Shown here one piece after another: positions 8,547 through 18,800 of a DNA stretch of 64,000 bases. The DNA is from an uncultured Sphingomonadaceae bacterium. Lineage in GTDB: Bacteria > Pseudomonadota > Alphaproteobacteria > Sphingomonadales > Sphingomonadaceae. The translations under genes and the position numbers were made by a program. How positions within the stretch are numbered: the stretch's first letter is position 1; each line of letters opens with the position of its first letter. The notes beneath the pieces were generated by a model. The model saw only the letters and a list, made by a program, of their open reading frames with translations. It was not told where the DNA came from and made no database searches. Where the stretch lies: positions 1,302,001 through 1,366,000 of the forward strand of contig CANMBD010000001.1 in assembly GCA_947495985.1 (NCBI GenBank), read 5' to 3'.

Positions 8547-9893
8547 CTAACCACCCGCCACCGTCATGCTATCGGTGCGCAAAGTCGGCGCATTGACCGC
8601 ATAGCGATATTCCAGATCGTCCGCCGGAACAAGGCTCGCAAACATATCTTTGAGATTGCCCGCAATCGTAATTTCCGAAACCGGCGCTCCGATTTCTCCA
8701 TCGGTGATCAGGAAACCGCCTGCACCACGGCTATAATCACCCGTAACCGGGTTCACCCCTTGGCCAATTAACTCAGTAATATAGACACCGTGCTTAATGT
8801 CTTTTATCAGCTCTGCTTTACTGACTGATCCGGCGTTCATGTGAAGATTGGTCACACTGACGCCCGGCGCACCACCAACCCCGCGAGAAGCATGGCCGGT
8901 AGGCTGCAAGCCCAATTGCCGTGCCGACGCGCTTTCCATGATCCACTGCGTGAGGCGACCATTATCGATCAGCTTTGTTTTCGTGGTAGGCAGCCCTTCG
9001 CCATCAAAGGCCTTGGAGCGCAGGCCCCGCTTGCGGTGCGGGCAGTCGATAATGTTGATCGCACTGTCAAATACCTGCGTATCGAGCGCTTCGAGAAGAA
9101 AACTGGTCTTACGAGCGATGCTGCTGCCAGCAATGGCGCCGACAAAATGGCCGAGTAGCGAGTTGCTGATCCGTGGATCAAATACCACAGGCATCGCGCC
9201 TGATTTGAAATCTGCGGGATTCAGACGAGATACCGCGCGTTCACCGGCTTCCTTGCCAATTGCTTCCGGCGTGTCGAGATCTTCGAAATGGCGGGTACTG
9301 TCATAGGCGTAGTCGCGTTCCATGCCATCGCCTTCACCGGCAATGACGCTGGCGTGACAGCTATAGCCGCTGGTTGAATAAGCGCCGGAGAAACCGTGAC
9401 TGGTGGCAAGCGCAACAATCGAGCGGCCTGCGCTGGCACCACCGCCTTCACTGTTGGTGACACCTTCCACCGCCCGTGCAGCGTCTTCGGCTTTCAAGGC
9501 CATTTCGCGCAAATCAGCTGGATCAGGATCGACCCCGTCATCGCCATCAATCGGGTGTGGATTGGATTTCAGGATCAAATCTTCTGGTGCCAAACCAGCA
9601 TATTGATCTTCCGGTGCCTCACGGGCCATGTCCATCGCCCGGCCGACCAAGGCGGACAATATTTCGGGATCCATGTCCGATGAAGACACTGTTGCAGAGC
9701 GCTTACCCGCGAAAACACGCAAGCCGATTTCTTCTCCTTCGGACCGCTCAACATCTTCCAGATTGCCGAGACGCATCGATACCTGTGTCGAAGCATCACA
9801 GACGTAAATCGCGTCTGCGGCATCAGCGCCGGCTTTTTTGGCTTGGGAGATAAGGGCGTCGGCGCGGTCCTGCGCTTCTTGTGGTTCTAGCAT
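8547..9893 (-). CDS. pmbA: PmbA/TldE metallopeptidase-family protein
   Basis: A 448-residue member of the TldD/PmbA family. Recognisable parts are DAADAIYVCDASTQVSMRLG near the N-terminus, GLRVFAGKRSATVSSSD, and the C-terminal GVYITELIGQGVNPVTGDYS and GAGGFLITDGEIG. In other bacteria PmbA (TldE) pairs with TldD to form a protease that matures ribosomally made peptides such as microcin B17 and degrades CcdA; TldD carries the metal ligands. No tldD lies in this window. Cytoplasmic, usually a housekeeping gene. Confidence 0.93.
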   Translation of the reverse strand: MLEPQEAQDRADALISQAKKAGADAADAIYVCDASTQVSMRLGNLEDVERSEGEEIGLRVFAGKRSATVSSSDMDPEILSALVGRAMDMAREAPEDQYAGLAPEDLILKSNPHPIDGDDGVDPDPADLREMALKAEDAARAVEGVTNSEGGGASAGRSIVALATSHGFSGAYSTSGYSCHASVIAGEGDGMERDYAYDSTRHFEDLDTPEAIGKEAGERAVSRLNPADFKSGAMPVVFDPRISNSLLGHFVGAIAGSSIARKTSFLLEALDTQVFDSAINIIDCPHRKRGLRSKAFDGEGLPTTKTKLIDNGRLTQWIMESASARQLGLQPTGHASRGVGGAPGVSVTNLHMNAGSVSKAELIKDIKHGVYITELIGQGVNPVTGDYSRGAGGFLITDGEIGAPVSEITIAGNLKDMFASLVPADDLEYRYAVNAPTLRTDSMTVAGG

Positions 9894-9963
9894 GGGCAGG
9901 ACATAGGTACGGGAAACGGCGAGGTCAACGCCGTGATCAGTCTTTGGTAATCAAAAAATGATG

Positions 9964-10359
9964 TTAGACGACTGCGCCAACCGCCTTGATGATGGCGATG
10001 AAAACAAACGGCAGTCCGAGCGCCAATGTCCACAGAACAACCTGGTCTTTCCGGAAACGGGCAGCGATGCTTTGTTCGGTCAGGCCGCTGTCTGCAAAAA
10101 TTTCCCAGCGCTTTTCATATTTGCGGCAAAACGGGATGATGATTGCAACGAGCAGTACGAGGCCAAAATAGGGGGCAATAGACATGCCCTTGGTTTCAAT
10201 GAAACTGAGTACGAAGAATATTTGCATCATCGTATAGACGAGCAAAGCGCCCGCGCAGTTATTGCTCATTTTCTTGTCCCAGCGCACCGATCGCGTAGAC
10301 TGGACGTCACGACTGGACCGATGTTTTGCGACTGATTTTCGGGATGCTGCTGCAACCAT
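9964..10359 (-). CDS. Small membrane protein of unknown function
   Basis: About 131 residues. A basic N-terminal region (SRKSVAKHRSSRD) precedes three hydrophobic segments: around ALLVYTMMQIFFVLSF, APYFGLVLLVAIIIPF and VVLWTLALGLPFVFIAII. I prefer the ATG at 10359 because AAGGGG sits about 7 bases upstream; the ATG at 10365 is too close to it, and a third candidate lies at 10269. Probably an inner-membrane protein. No family recognised; the gene is divergent from the flavin oxidoreductase. Confidence 0.6.
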   Translation of the reverse strand: MVAAASRKSVAKHRSSRDVQSTRSVRWDKKMSNNCAGALLVYTMMQIFFVLSFIETKGMSIAPYFGLVLLVAIIIPFCRKYEKRWEIFADSGLTEQSIAARFRKDQVVLWTLALGLPFVFIAIIKAVGAVV

Positions 10360-10566
10360 TTTCATTCCCCTTCAACAGACTCTCTCCACGCCGTCGAATG
10401 TACCCCTCCGATCTGACGTACTTTACACTATAACCGGTTTTTTTCAAAAGCCAAATCGGCGGATTTCAGGCTTAAAATATCATTAACATGACTTATGGCT
10501 TGCCAAAAATTACGTGTTAAGACAGAATCAGTTTCTATTCGCAATGTAATTACCGGGGCTTCAACC

Positions 10567-11853
10567 ATGACCATAACACTCGCCGATCCGCTCACACTGC
10601 CTTGCGGTGCCGTCCTGCCCAATCGCATCGGCAAGGGTGCCATGACCGAAGGAATGGCCACTCCCGACGGTGTTCCGACCCCGGAACTGGAAAAGCTTTA
10701 CGGCATCTGGTCTGACGGCGGCGCCGGCATGCTGCTGAGCGGAAATATCCAGATTGACCGGGATCACCTGGAGCGCCCCGGCAATGTCGTAATCGATAAG
10801 CCTGCTGATGAGGCAATGATGGCTGCGCTGAAAAGCTGGGCCGACGTTGCCACACGCAATGGCAATCATTTCTGGGCCCAGATCAGCCATGCCGGACGAC
10901 AGACGCAGAGCAATGTCAACAAGCACCCTAAAGCACCGTCTGCGGTAAAGCTCGGCCTGCCGGGCGGCCAATTCGGCGAACCGGTCGCATTAACGGTGTC
11001 AGAGATTGAGGACTTGGTGGACCGTTTTGCACTCGCTGCCAAAACTTGCCAGGATGCCGGTTTTACCGGTGCACAGATTCACTCGGCCCATGGCTATTTA
11101 CTGAGCAGTTTCCTTAGCCCGCGTGCCAATCAACGTACCGATGACTATGGCGGCAGTCTCGAAAATCGCGCACGCTTTTTATTGTCCACGGTCGCGAAGG
11201 TTCGTGCTGCCGTTGGACCGGATTTCCCAATCTCCGTAAAACTCAACAGCGCCGATTTCCAAAAAGGCGGCTTTGCGTTTGAGGATAGTTTGCAGGTCGT
11301 TCAATGGCTAGAAGCAGCCAGCGTTGACCTGATCGAGATTTCGGGCGGCACCTATGAACAGCCGGCATTGATGGGCGCAGACGGTCTGGAAGAAAAAGAG
11401 GAACAGAATGTCGCACCGTCCACACAGGCACGCGAGGCTTATTTTGTCGATTTTGCAAAAGCCATGCAGGCGTCAGTCAAAGTTCCTCTCATGGTTACCG
11501 GCGGTTTTCGTACCCGTGCTGCTATGGAACAAGCCTTGTCTGGCGGCGCTGCTGACTTGATCGGTCTCGGCAGACCGATGTGCGTCGTAACCGATGCGCC
11601 AAAACAACTACTTTCGGGGCTGGACGAGTTGCCACGCTATGAAAACACCTTACAACTCATTCCCGATTGGCTCGGTTTTCTCAAGCGTTTTCAAATGGTC
11701 AAGGCTATCGATGGGTTCGCAACCATTTATTGGTTTTATGAGCAGCTGTTCAACATCGGCAAAAGTGGAAAAATCGATCCCGGGCTCAGTGTCTTCAAAG
11801 GTTTTCGTGCGGTGGAAGCTCGTAACAAGCAGATCATGGCAGCTCGAAGTTGA
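10567..11853 (+). CDS. NADH:flavin oxidoreductase, old yellow enzyme family
   Basis: A 428-residue FMN-dependent oxidoreductase with a TIM-barrel fold. Visible motifs are PNRIGKGAMTEGMA (start of the barrel, FMN side), QISHAGRQT, GAQIHSAHGYLLSSFLSPRANQR with the substrate-binding H-A-H pair, DDYGGSLENR, and the FMN phosphate site VTGGFRTRAAMEQAL with GLGRPM. Such enzymes reduce activated alkenes, enones or related xenobiotics. I use the ATG at 10567 (MTITLADPL). The stop codon directly abuts the convergent Crp-like regulator gene. Confidence 0.92.
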   Translation: MTITLADPLTLPCGAVLPNRIGKGAMTEGMATPDGVPTPELEKLYGIWSDGGAGMLLSGNIQIDRDHLERPGNVVIDKPADEAMMAALKSWADVATRNGNHFWAQISHAGRQTQSNVNKHPKAPSAVKLGLPGGQFGEPVALTVSEIEDLVDRFALAAKTCQDAGFTGAQIHSAHGYLLSSFLSPRANQRTDDYGGSLENRARFLLSTVAKVRAAVGPDFPISVKLNSADFQKGGFAFEDSLQVVQWLEAASVDLIEISGGTYEQPALMGADGLEEKEEQNVAPSTQAREAYFVDFAKAMQASVKVPLMVTGGFRTRAAMEQALSGGAADLIGLGRPMCVVTDAPKQLLSGLDELPRYENTLQLIPDWLGFLKRFQMVKAIDGFATIYWFYEQLFNIGKSGKIDPGLSVFKGFRAVEARNKQIMAARS

Positions 11854-12390
11854 TCAACTTGCATCGGCCACCCGCTTTTTGATCCGGCTCAGCCCAACCG
11901 GAGTCACACCCAAATAGAGCGCAATTTCATTTTGTGTGACCATGTCCATGATATGCGGAGTGGTTTTCAGCAACTCCCGATAGCGGTCTTCAGCCGACAG
12001 GCACAGAAGTTCATATTCCCGCCGTTCCTTTTTCATCGCAAAAGCGAGCAGGAAATCCACCACCACCCCGGCAATATTGGCATTGTCCCGGCTTGCAGCA
12101 TAGATTTGATTGAAATCCAAACGGATCAACTCAGCCGGCTGCAGGCAGACCAAACTGAAGGATGAGCTCTGCCCGGCATAGCTAGCGGTCAGGCTGCCGA
12201 TAAAATCTCCGGGCTGAATGAAGGATTTTATATGCTCCTTGCCCTCCCCCGACAGATAATAGGCTTTTAACAACCCCTGCCGCACGGCGTAAAGCGAGCC
12301 ATGATCTTCTCCTTGTCGGAATAGATGCTCTTCCGCTTCTGCCTGAACCGGTTTTCCGTATGTTTCGAGAAATTGAGAAAACTGCATCAC
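11854..12390 (-). CDS. Crp/Fnr family transcriptional regulator
   Basis: A 178-residue regulator: an N-terminal cyclic-nucleotide-binding-like beta-roll (AEEHLFRQGEDHGSLYAVRQ, IKSFIQPGDFIGS) and a C-terminal winged helix-turn-helix (VTQNEIALYLGVTPVGLSRIKKRV). It lacks the N-terminal cysteines of Fnr and is short for a Crp. Proteins of this shape often act as local regulators of oxidoreductase genes. It is divergent from the SDR gene; a perfect 14-base palindrome lies directly in front of its start codon, suggesting autoregulation and control of the SDR-TVP38 pair. Confidence 0.88.
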   Translation of the reverse strand: MMQFSQFLETYGKPVQAEAEEHLFRQGEDHGSLYAVRQGLLKAYYLSGEGKEHIKSFIQPGDFIGSLTASYAGQSSSFSLVCLQPAELIRLDFNQIYAASRDNANIAGVVVDFLLAFAMKKERREYELLCLSAEDRYRELLKTTPHIMDMVTQNEIALYLGVTPVGLSRIKKRVADAS

Positions 12391-12392
12391 TT

Positions 12393-12406
12393 TTAACCTA
12401 GGTTAA
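12393..12406. promoter_or_regulatory. 14-base perfect palindrome, candidate operator
   Basis: TTAACCTAGGTTAA is identical to its reverse complement. It lies 2 bases upstream of the regulator start codon at 12390 and about 75 bases upstream of the divergent SDR start. Occupancy would block ribosome-binding-site transcription for the regulator. The sequence is not a standard Crp/Fnr box (TTGAT-N4-ATCAA), so the cognate protein is uncertain. Confidence 0.5.
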
Positions 12407-12481
12407 TTCCGGCTCCGTCCTCTTAGCGTAACAGCGCCTTCAACACAGTGCTAATCATTTTGAAAATAGAGGAAAAAAACC

Positions 12482-13213
12482 ATGACGATCAGCGGCAAAC
12501 GGATAGCGATTACCGGCGGCGCGTCGGGCCTTGGGCTGGAACTCGTCCGGCAGCTGGCGTCCGACAATGAGATCATTGTCATCGCCAGACCCTCTGTGGC
12601 GTTAGGCCAGCTCAGCAGCGACTATCCCGAAATCGCCATCTTCAAGGCCGACCTGTCCCACGAAATGGCCGTTAAACAGGCGGCGGTCGATTTGGTTGCA
12701 GGCTTTCCTGCCATTGATGGTCTGATCAACAATGCGGCTTTGCAATATACGCCCAGTTTTCTCGATGATGAGTTTGATTATGGTCAGATTGCCAATGAAA
12801 TCGCCACCAATTTCACTACCCCTGCACAGCTTTGCTATCTGCTACTCCCTGCCCTACTCAATGGTAGTAATCCATTCATTCTCAACGTGAATTCAGGGCT
12901 TGGATTGGTCCCCAAAACAAGCTCCGCCATATATTGCGCGACCAAAGGCGCTTTGAATATTTTCTCCCAGGCGTTGCAGAACCAGTTGGAGCAGACAGAT
13001 GTTGCGGTAATGCAGGCCTTCCTGCCGCTGGTCGACACGGCGATGACCGCCGGTCGTGGCGATGGCAAGCTCCCGCCGGACAAGGTGGCAAGCGACATCA
13101 TCAAAGGCATTGCTGCACGAAAAGCCGACATCGATATCGGCAAAGTCAAACTTTTACGTCCTATTGCCCGGTTCATGCCCGGTCTCGCTCGTAAAATCAT
13201 GAAATCTGGTTAA
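12482..13213 (+). CDS. Short-chain dehydrogenase/reductase
   Basis: A 243-residue classical-type SDR. The NAD(P)-binding motif is ITGGASGLGLELVRQLA, followed by the structural motif INNAALQ, a catalytic Ser in NVNSGLGLVP and the Tyr-x-x-x-Lys pair in YCATKGALNIF. The sequence resembles DltE-like oxidoreductases, whose substrates are mostly unknown. The start follows AGAGGAAAAAAACC. The TVP38 gene begins 11 bases after its stop, so the two form an operon divergent from the Crp-like regulator. Confidence 0.92.
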   Translation: MTISGKRIAITGGASGLGLELVRQLASDNEIIVIARPSVALGQLSSDYPEIAIFKADLSHEMAVKQAAVDLVAGFPAIDGLINNAALQYTPSFLDDEFDYGQIANEIATNFTTPAQLCYLLLPALLNGSNPFILNVNSGLGLVPKTSSAIYCATKGALNIFSQALQNQLEQTDVAVMQAFLPLVDTAMTAGRGDGKLPPDKVASDIIKGIAARKADIDIGKVKLLRPIARFMPGLARKIMKSG

Positions 13214-13224
13214 AGGAACAGATA

Positions 13225-13884
13225 ATGAAACCACTGCTTAAAGTCATGGCGATCCTGACTCTTGTTTTTGCATCCACCTTCATACTGGGCCGGGTGCTGG
13301 GAATATTGACCGTCGAGAATGTCCGCTGGCTGCTCGAACAAGCACAACAAGTTGATCCGACCTATGTAATCGCCGCGGTGGTGCTACTGCTTTTCATTGA
13401 TCTGTTTGTCGCTGTCCCAACCCTGACCATCACCTTGCTTGCTGGCTATTTTCTTGGGTTTCCACTCGGCATGGCATCGGCGCTTACGGGCACAACGCTG
13501 GCGGTGCTGGCCGGCTATGCAATCAGCCAGCGCTATGGTGACCGGGCGCTAGCTTTTCTCGTCAAGGACGAGGAAGAACGCAGCAAAATGGCCAGGGCCT
13601 TTGCACAAAGCGGCCCGGCGATGATCACGCTCGCCAGATCAGCTCCGATGATCCCTGAAGTCACCGCCTGTATGGCCGGCGTAACTCGTATGCCGCTGAT
13701 GCGATACCTGACCTTCTACGCTCTTGGCACCGTTCCCTATGTTGGAATTGCTGCCTATGCCGGTTCGATCAGTAGTTTGAATGATCCCAAGCCGGCTATT
13801 TTTGCGGCGCTGGGCCTATATACAGTCCTATGGATTGGATGGTTTATCTATCAGCGCCGCCAATCGATAGAAACCGTCAACTGA
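13225..13884 (+). CDS. TVP38/TMEM64 (SNARE-associated, DedA-like) membrane protein
   Basis: A 219-residue inner-membrane protein with about five hydrophobic segments. The family core is visible as VPTLTITLLAGYFLGFPLGM, then ALTGTTLAVLAGYAISQRYG and later RSAPMIPEVTACMAGVTRM. Members of this superfamily are linked to lipid scrambling and membrane homeostasis. It is preceded by AAAGGAACAG at good spacing and lies in an operon with the SDR gene. Confidence 0.88.
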   Translation: MKPLLKVMAILTLVFASTFILGRVLGILTVENVRWLLEQAQQVDPTYVIAAVVLLLFIDLFVAVPTLTITLLAGYFLGFPLGMASALTGTTLAVLAGYAISQRYGDRALAFLVKDEEERSKMARAFAQSGPAMITLARSAPMIPEVTACMAGVTRMPLMRYLTFYALGTVPYVGIAAYAGSISSLNDPKPAIFAALGLYTVLWIGWFIYQRRQSIETVN

Positions 13885-14038
13885 GTGAAGACACGCGCTG
13901 TGCGAGTTAGCTTCTGGCCGATGATTACTGGCGTAAAATCCTGAGAAAGTGCCTGACTTGCTACAAGTGCTGGAACACTCCCGGACATGGCACTCAAGCC
14001 AGGCACAAGGCTGGTCAGGACATGGAAAGGCAAATGCG

Positions 14039-14114
14039 TGGTGCCGCTTGCAGGACTCGAACCTGCGACCCCATCATTACGAATGATGTGCTCTACCACC
14101 TGAGCTAAAGCGGC
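14039..14114 (-). tRNA. tRNA-Thr (anticodon CGT)
   Basis: The reverse complement folds as a complete cloverleaf: acceptor arms GCCGCTT and AAGCGGC, D stem GCTC/GAGC, anticodon stem CATCA/TGATG enclosing the loop TTCGTAA, and T arm GCAGG-TTCGAGT-CCTGC. Loop positions 34-36 read CGT, giving threonine for ACG codons. Discriminator base is A and the CCA end is encoded (14039-14041); the tRNA without CCA is 14042-14114. It stands alone between the TVP38 gene and the PAS-domain gene. Confidence 0.97.
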
Positions 14115-14328
14115 GCTCAATCGGTCAAGTGGGGTCTATCCATCCCGACCGGCTGACGGAGGCGCCTTTAACAGCCGGTTTGTCCTGTGACAAGCCTGAC
14201 CATAGATTCGCAACACTATTGCCAGATTTTCAGCGGCCCTGACGCAAGAAATCTTCAAAAGTTTACCGAATATTTACCATGGCTGCTGCAAAACGGTTTT
14301 GAAACAAATAGATTTAGTGGGATCAGGC

Positions 14329-15681
14329 ATGGAAAATCTTCGTAATTCCGATGAAAATGGCGGTTTAGGTGCAGGCCTTGACGCCGACTACATCGCCTAT
14401 GAAGATGAGGATGTGACCAACGACGCGCCCCCTGCAATTGGTCAGGATGAGCGGCGTATGCACGTGCGGGCCTATAATTTCTGGGCCGGACTGCTGGGCG
14501 AGCGTCAATTTCCAAGTGTCGAAGATCTCGACCCTGAATCCGATGATGATTTTGGACCTAACAGCGTTCTGCTCGACTTTACGAATGGCGTTGAGAATCC
14601 CTCAATCCAGTTTCTCGGCAAATCCCTGCGTAAAGAATGTGAACTGGACGACAGCATTACCTCGATCGATCAGGTGCCGGCACGCTCGCTGCTGTCACGG
14701 ATCACGGATCACTATCTTCAGATTATCGCTAACCAGGCACCAATTGGTTTTGAGGCGGAATTTGTAAATCAGCGCGGTATTACGATCATGTATCGCGGCA
14801 TATTACTGCCCTTCTCCACCGATGACGATACAATCGATTTCATTTACGGCGTCATTAACTGGAAAGAAGTTGTCGCGGATGACTATGCGCAGGAACTCGA
14901 GGACCAGGTTGCAGAAGCAATGCGATCGGCTCCGGAAAAAACCGAAACAGGTCCTATCTGGGCCGACGCTCCGGCATCCAGCCAGTTGGAGCTGACGGCC
15001 GAAGATGCGATTGCTGCCACTGCAGCACTTGTCGGCGGCGATCATATCGATCTGGAAGATATTAGCGACCAACCCAGCGAAGATTCCAGTCTCGCCGACT
15101 GGTTGGTTGCAGCACGCAGCAGTGCAGACAATGCGGCACATAGCGAGCAGCGCAGCCGCGCAGCACTTTATAACGCCATTGGTCAGGCCTATGATTTTTA
15201 CATCATGACCGAAGCGCATCCGGATGAATATGCCCTCCTACTCGAAGACTCCGGGTTAAAAGCGCAGGAACGTGCACCGATGACACCAATTGTGAAATTG
15301 GTTTTTGGTGCACATTATGACAAAACCCGGCTGACGGAATATGCCGCTGCCTTACGCTATGCGAAGCAGGCAGGTATCGAAAAAGGAAGTTTTGCAGACT
15401 ATCTGGAAAATCATGACGGCGGCCTGAAAGCCATCGTCTATGCCGAGAGAGATGCTCGCAATCCCAAGAAAAAAACATCTGATATCATCGTCCAGAATGA
15501 TGATATCCTCGAACGACTGCGCAACGCACCAAGTCGCAAGCTTGCCGACATTGATACCGGTGATGACGAATTTGTTGTGCTGGTTGCACGGCGGGATGAC
15601 AGTGGGCAGTTGTCGATTGTCGGACCAGTTCTGGGTGATCAAAAGCTGACCGACAAGGCTCTCAAGCACACAAGCATTTGA
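14329..15681 (+). CDS. PAS-domain protein of unknown role, upstream of NAD-GDH
   Basis: About 450 residues from the ATG at 14329 (preceded by GGGATCAGG). The N-terminal half, with HVRAYNFWAGLLGERQFPS, FLGKSLRKECEL and a Tyr-Arg-Gly core before LLPFSTDDDTIDFIYGVI, resembles the alphaproteobacterial PAS_5 type of sensory domain. The middle is acidic and Ala-rich. The C-terminal half contains KLVFGAHYDKTRLTEYAAAL and a GSFADYLENHDGGLKAIVYAERDAR segment that I do not recognise. No signal peptide, kinase or HTH is visible. It lies about 185 bases before NAD-glutamate dehydrogenase on the same strand, so a regulatory or structural link is possible but unproven. Confidence 0.8.
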   Translation: MENLRNSDENGGLGAGLDADYIAYEDEDVTNDAPPAIGQDERRMHVRAYNFWAGLLGERQFPSVEDLDPESDDDFGPNSVLLDFTNGVENPSIQFLGKSLRKECELDDSITSIDQVPARSLLSRITDHYLQIIANQAPIGFEAEFVNQRGITIMYRGILLPFSTDDDTIDFIYGVINWKEVVADDYAQELEDQVAEAMRSAPEKTETGPIWADAPASSQLELTAEDAIAATAALVGGDHIDLEDISDQPSEDSSLADWLVAARSSADNAAHSEQRSRAALYNAIGQAYDFYIMTEAHPDEYALLLEDSGLKAQERAPMTPIVKLVFGAHYDKTRLTEYAAALRYAKQAGIEKGSFADYLENHDGGLKAIVYAERDARNPKKKTSDIIVQNDDILERLRNAPSRKLADIDTGDDEFVVLVARRDDSGQLSIVGPVLGDQKLTDKALKHTSI

Positions 15682-15866
15682 TGACGTCGATTCTGTAAAT
15701 AACCAATAAGTACTGGTTTCATATGTAACCAATATATCACGCTTCTCCGGTAATTGCCTGCTGGCTTCCGGATTAGGCTCCATACACTCTTGAGCAACGC
15801 CAATATTGAGCGCATAAGCCCCGCAAATCGACGGAGTCTTTATCCGTACTGATATTTGGGGGAACC

Positions 15867-18800
15867 ATGACCGGTAGCCGCGATACAAAAGCAGCGAAAA
15901 CGACCACCTCAACGGCCGAAAAAACACTCGAAAAAAAACTGATCGCCGCTTTCAAGGAGAGCGCATTGCCGGGCGAAAATATCGGTTTTGACAATAAAGC
16001 CTGCAAGGAAGCCGTTCACTTTGTGTTGGCTGGCGGACTCCACCGAAACAGTTCCGACGCAAATTTGCAGCTGGAAAGTGTCATCAGTGCCAACGGTAGG
16101 CGGCATTTAAGACTTGCAATCGTCAATGACGACATGCCGTTTCTGGTCGACTCAGTATGCGCGACAATTGCCGGATTCGGTTTGAATATCCAGAGACTCA
16201 TCCACCCGGTAATTGGTGTCAAAAGGGACGACCAAGGTAAACTCTCCGCCATTCATAGCAATCCAGAGGGTGACGCCAGACGCGAATCAATAATCTATAT
16301 TGAACTTGAACGCACCGACGCAAAAATACGCCGCACGCTGGAGAAATCGCTTCTAAAGAACCTCAAGGATGTGGCCGCCGCTGTTGGAGATTGGCTTGAA
16401 TTGCAGGCAGCATTGGGATCGGGCGCGGACAGCCTTGAAGAAGGTGAAGGTCGTGCGCTGTTACACTGGTTTCTCGACCGCAACCTGACACTGCTGGGAC
16501 ATGAGCAAATTAATCAAAAGGGAAAGCGGACGCGCAAGCTGGGCATATCACGGATGCGGGATAAACCTGCACTCTCTGTTGAAAGCCAGAAGCGAGCTTT
16601 CGACTGGTTCAAGGCGGGCGGTAAAGCCCCCCTGATTATTAAATCCAATCAGGTATCTTCGGTCCATCGGCATGTTTTGATGGATATCATCATCGTGCCC
16701 GTGCTTGAAAATAGCAAGCTGGTTGGCCTTTCCCTGACAGCCGGTCTGTGGACTAGTGCCGCCTTGGCTGCTCCGCCCGAGACAGTGCCACTGCTACGAA
16801 CTCAGATGACGAAATTGTTCGACAAATTTGAGTTTTCTGCCTCTGGCCATGCGGGCAAAGCCCTAACCCATACGTTGACGGCCCTGCCCCACGACATTCT
16901 CATAACATTCAAGCAGGAATATCTTGAGAAACTCGCGCTGATTTCCATGTCGCTGATTGATCGCCCGCGGCCAAAATTGCACAGCGTGATGTCTCCGCTC
17001 AACCGCCACCTTTTTGCATTTATCTGGTTGCCGCGTGAACAGCTATCGACAACGCGACGCGAGAATATTCAGTCTCTGCTCACCGAAGCCACCGGTGCCA
17101 AGATTTTGAGTTGGTCCAATACTTTGGACGAAGGGGGAATTTCATCACTCCGCTACATTCTGGATATGGGCGCGGACAGCAAAATACCGGATCCGCATGC
17201 GCTCGACAAAAAGCTGGAAAATATGATCCGTGGTTGGCGTCCCGAAGTGGAAAGCCATCTCAGCGAGTTTGTTCCTGAGAATCGCGCCGCTGTTTTGGCG
17301 CAACGTTATGCTGATTGCTTTCCTGGCACTTATCAGTCCACCTATGGTGCGGAAGAAGCTTCCCGCGATATCATGCGACTCTTTCAACTGGAGCGCGGGG
17401 GTCAAAAATCGGCACGCCTCTATCGTCTTGACGGCGATGCAGATCATATACTGCGCCTAAAAGTCTATCATCTGGGCGGCGTGCTGCCCTTGTCAAATGC
17501 CGTACCTACGCTCGAAAATTTTGGTTTTTCCGTTCTGGAGGAAATGCCGACACCGCTGGATGAAGGGCGGCTTGGTTACATTCATGATTTTCAGTTGGCA
17601 TTGCGCAGCCCGGATACCCGCGATGACCTGATCGCACGAGCTGCTGAGCTGCAGGATGCGATTACGGATGTTCTTGAGGGTGCCGCGGAAAATGACAATT
17701 TTAACCAGCTGATCACGGCTACCGGTATCAGCGCCCGGTCGACGGTCTGGATCAGGGCCTGGTTCCGTTATTTGCGTCAAACCGGTCTCAGCTATGGGAT
17801 TGCGACCGTCGTGGAAGCGCTTGCAGAAGCAAGCCATGTCACGGAAGCGATGGTAGAGTTGTTTACAGCCCTGCACGACCCGGATTTCGAAGGCAACAGG
17901 GAAAAAGCAGCGGCCGACGCGATTAAGGCGATCGAAAACGGCCTGCTAAAAGTCCACGGCATCGACGATGATCGCATCTTGCGCCTGTTTCGCGCGGTTA
18001 TAGAATCAATCCTGCGCACCAATGCCTTCGCACTGCAAGGCAGCGATGCTCTGGCCTTCAAGATAGAGAGTGCCAAAATTCCCGAACTTCCGGATCCAAA
18101 GCCCTGGCGCGAGGTGTTTGTTTATAGTCCGCGTGTCGAAGGCATACATTTACGTGCCGGACCCGTTGCACGCGGCGGTCTGCGCTGGTCCGACCGGCGC
18201 GATGATTTCCGCACAGAGATTCTGGGTCTGATGAAGGCCCAGCGTGTGAAAAACGCCGTCATCGTCCCAACCGGTGCCAAAGGCGGCTTCTATGCAAAGC
18301 AGCTGCCATTGGGTGATGACCGCGATGCATTCATTGCCGAAGGTATCGCCTCATACAAAATATTCATCAGCGCGCTTCTGTCGATCACCGACAATATCGA
18401 AGATGGCGAAGTAATACCGCCGGAAGAAGTTGTTCGTCTCGACGATAATGACCCCTATTTCGTTGTCGCAGCCGATAAGGGTACGGCCAGCTTCTCTGAC
18501 ATTGCCAATGGTATCGCCATCGAGAATAACTTCTGGCTGGGCGACGCCTTCGCTAGCGGTGGCAGTAACGGCTATGATCACAAAGCCATGGGCATTACCG
18601 CACGCGGCGCCTGGGTGTCTGTCCAACGCCACTTCTTGGAAATGGGCGTTGATGTCCAAAAAGACTCGATATCAGTTGTTGGTGTCGGCGACATGTCTGG
18701 CGATGTGTTTGGTAATGGCATGCTATTATCCAAAACACTACGCGTGGTCGCTGCTTTCGATCATCGTCATATCTTTATCGACCCCGATCCCGATCCGGCA

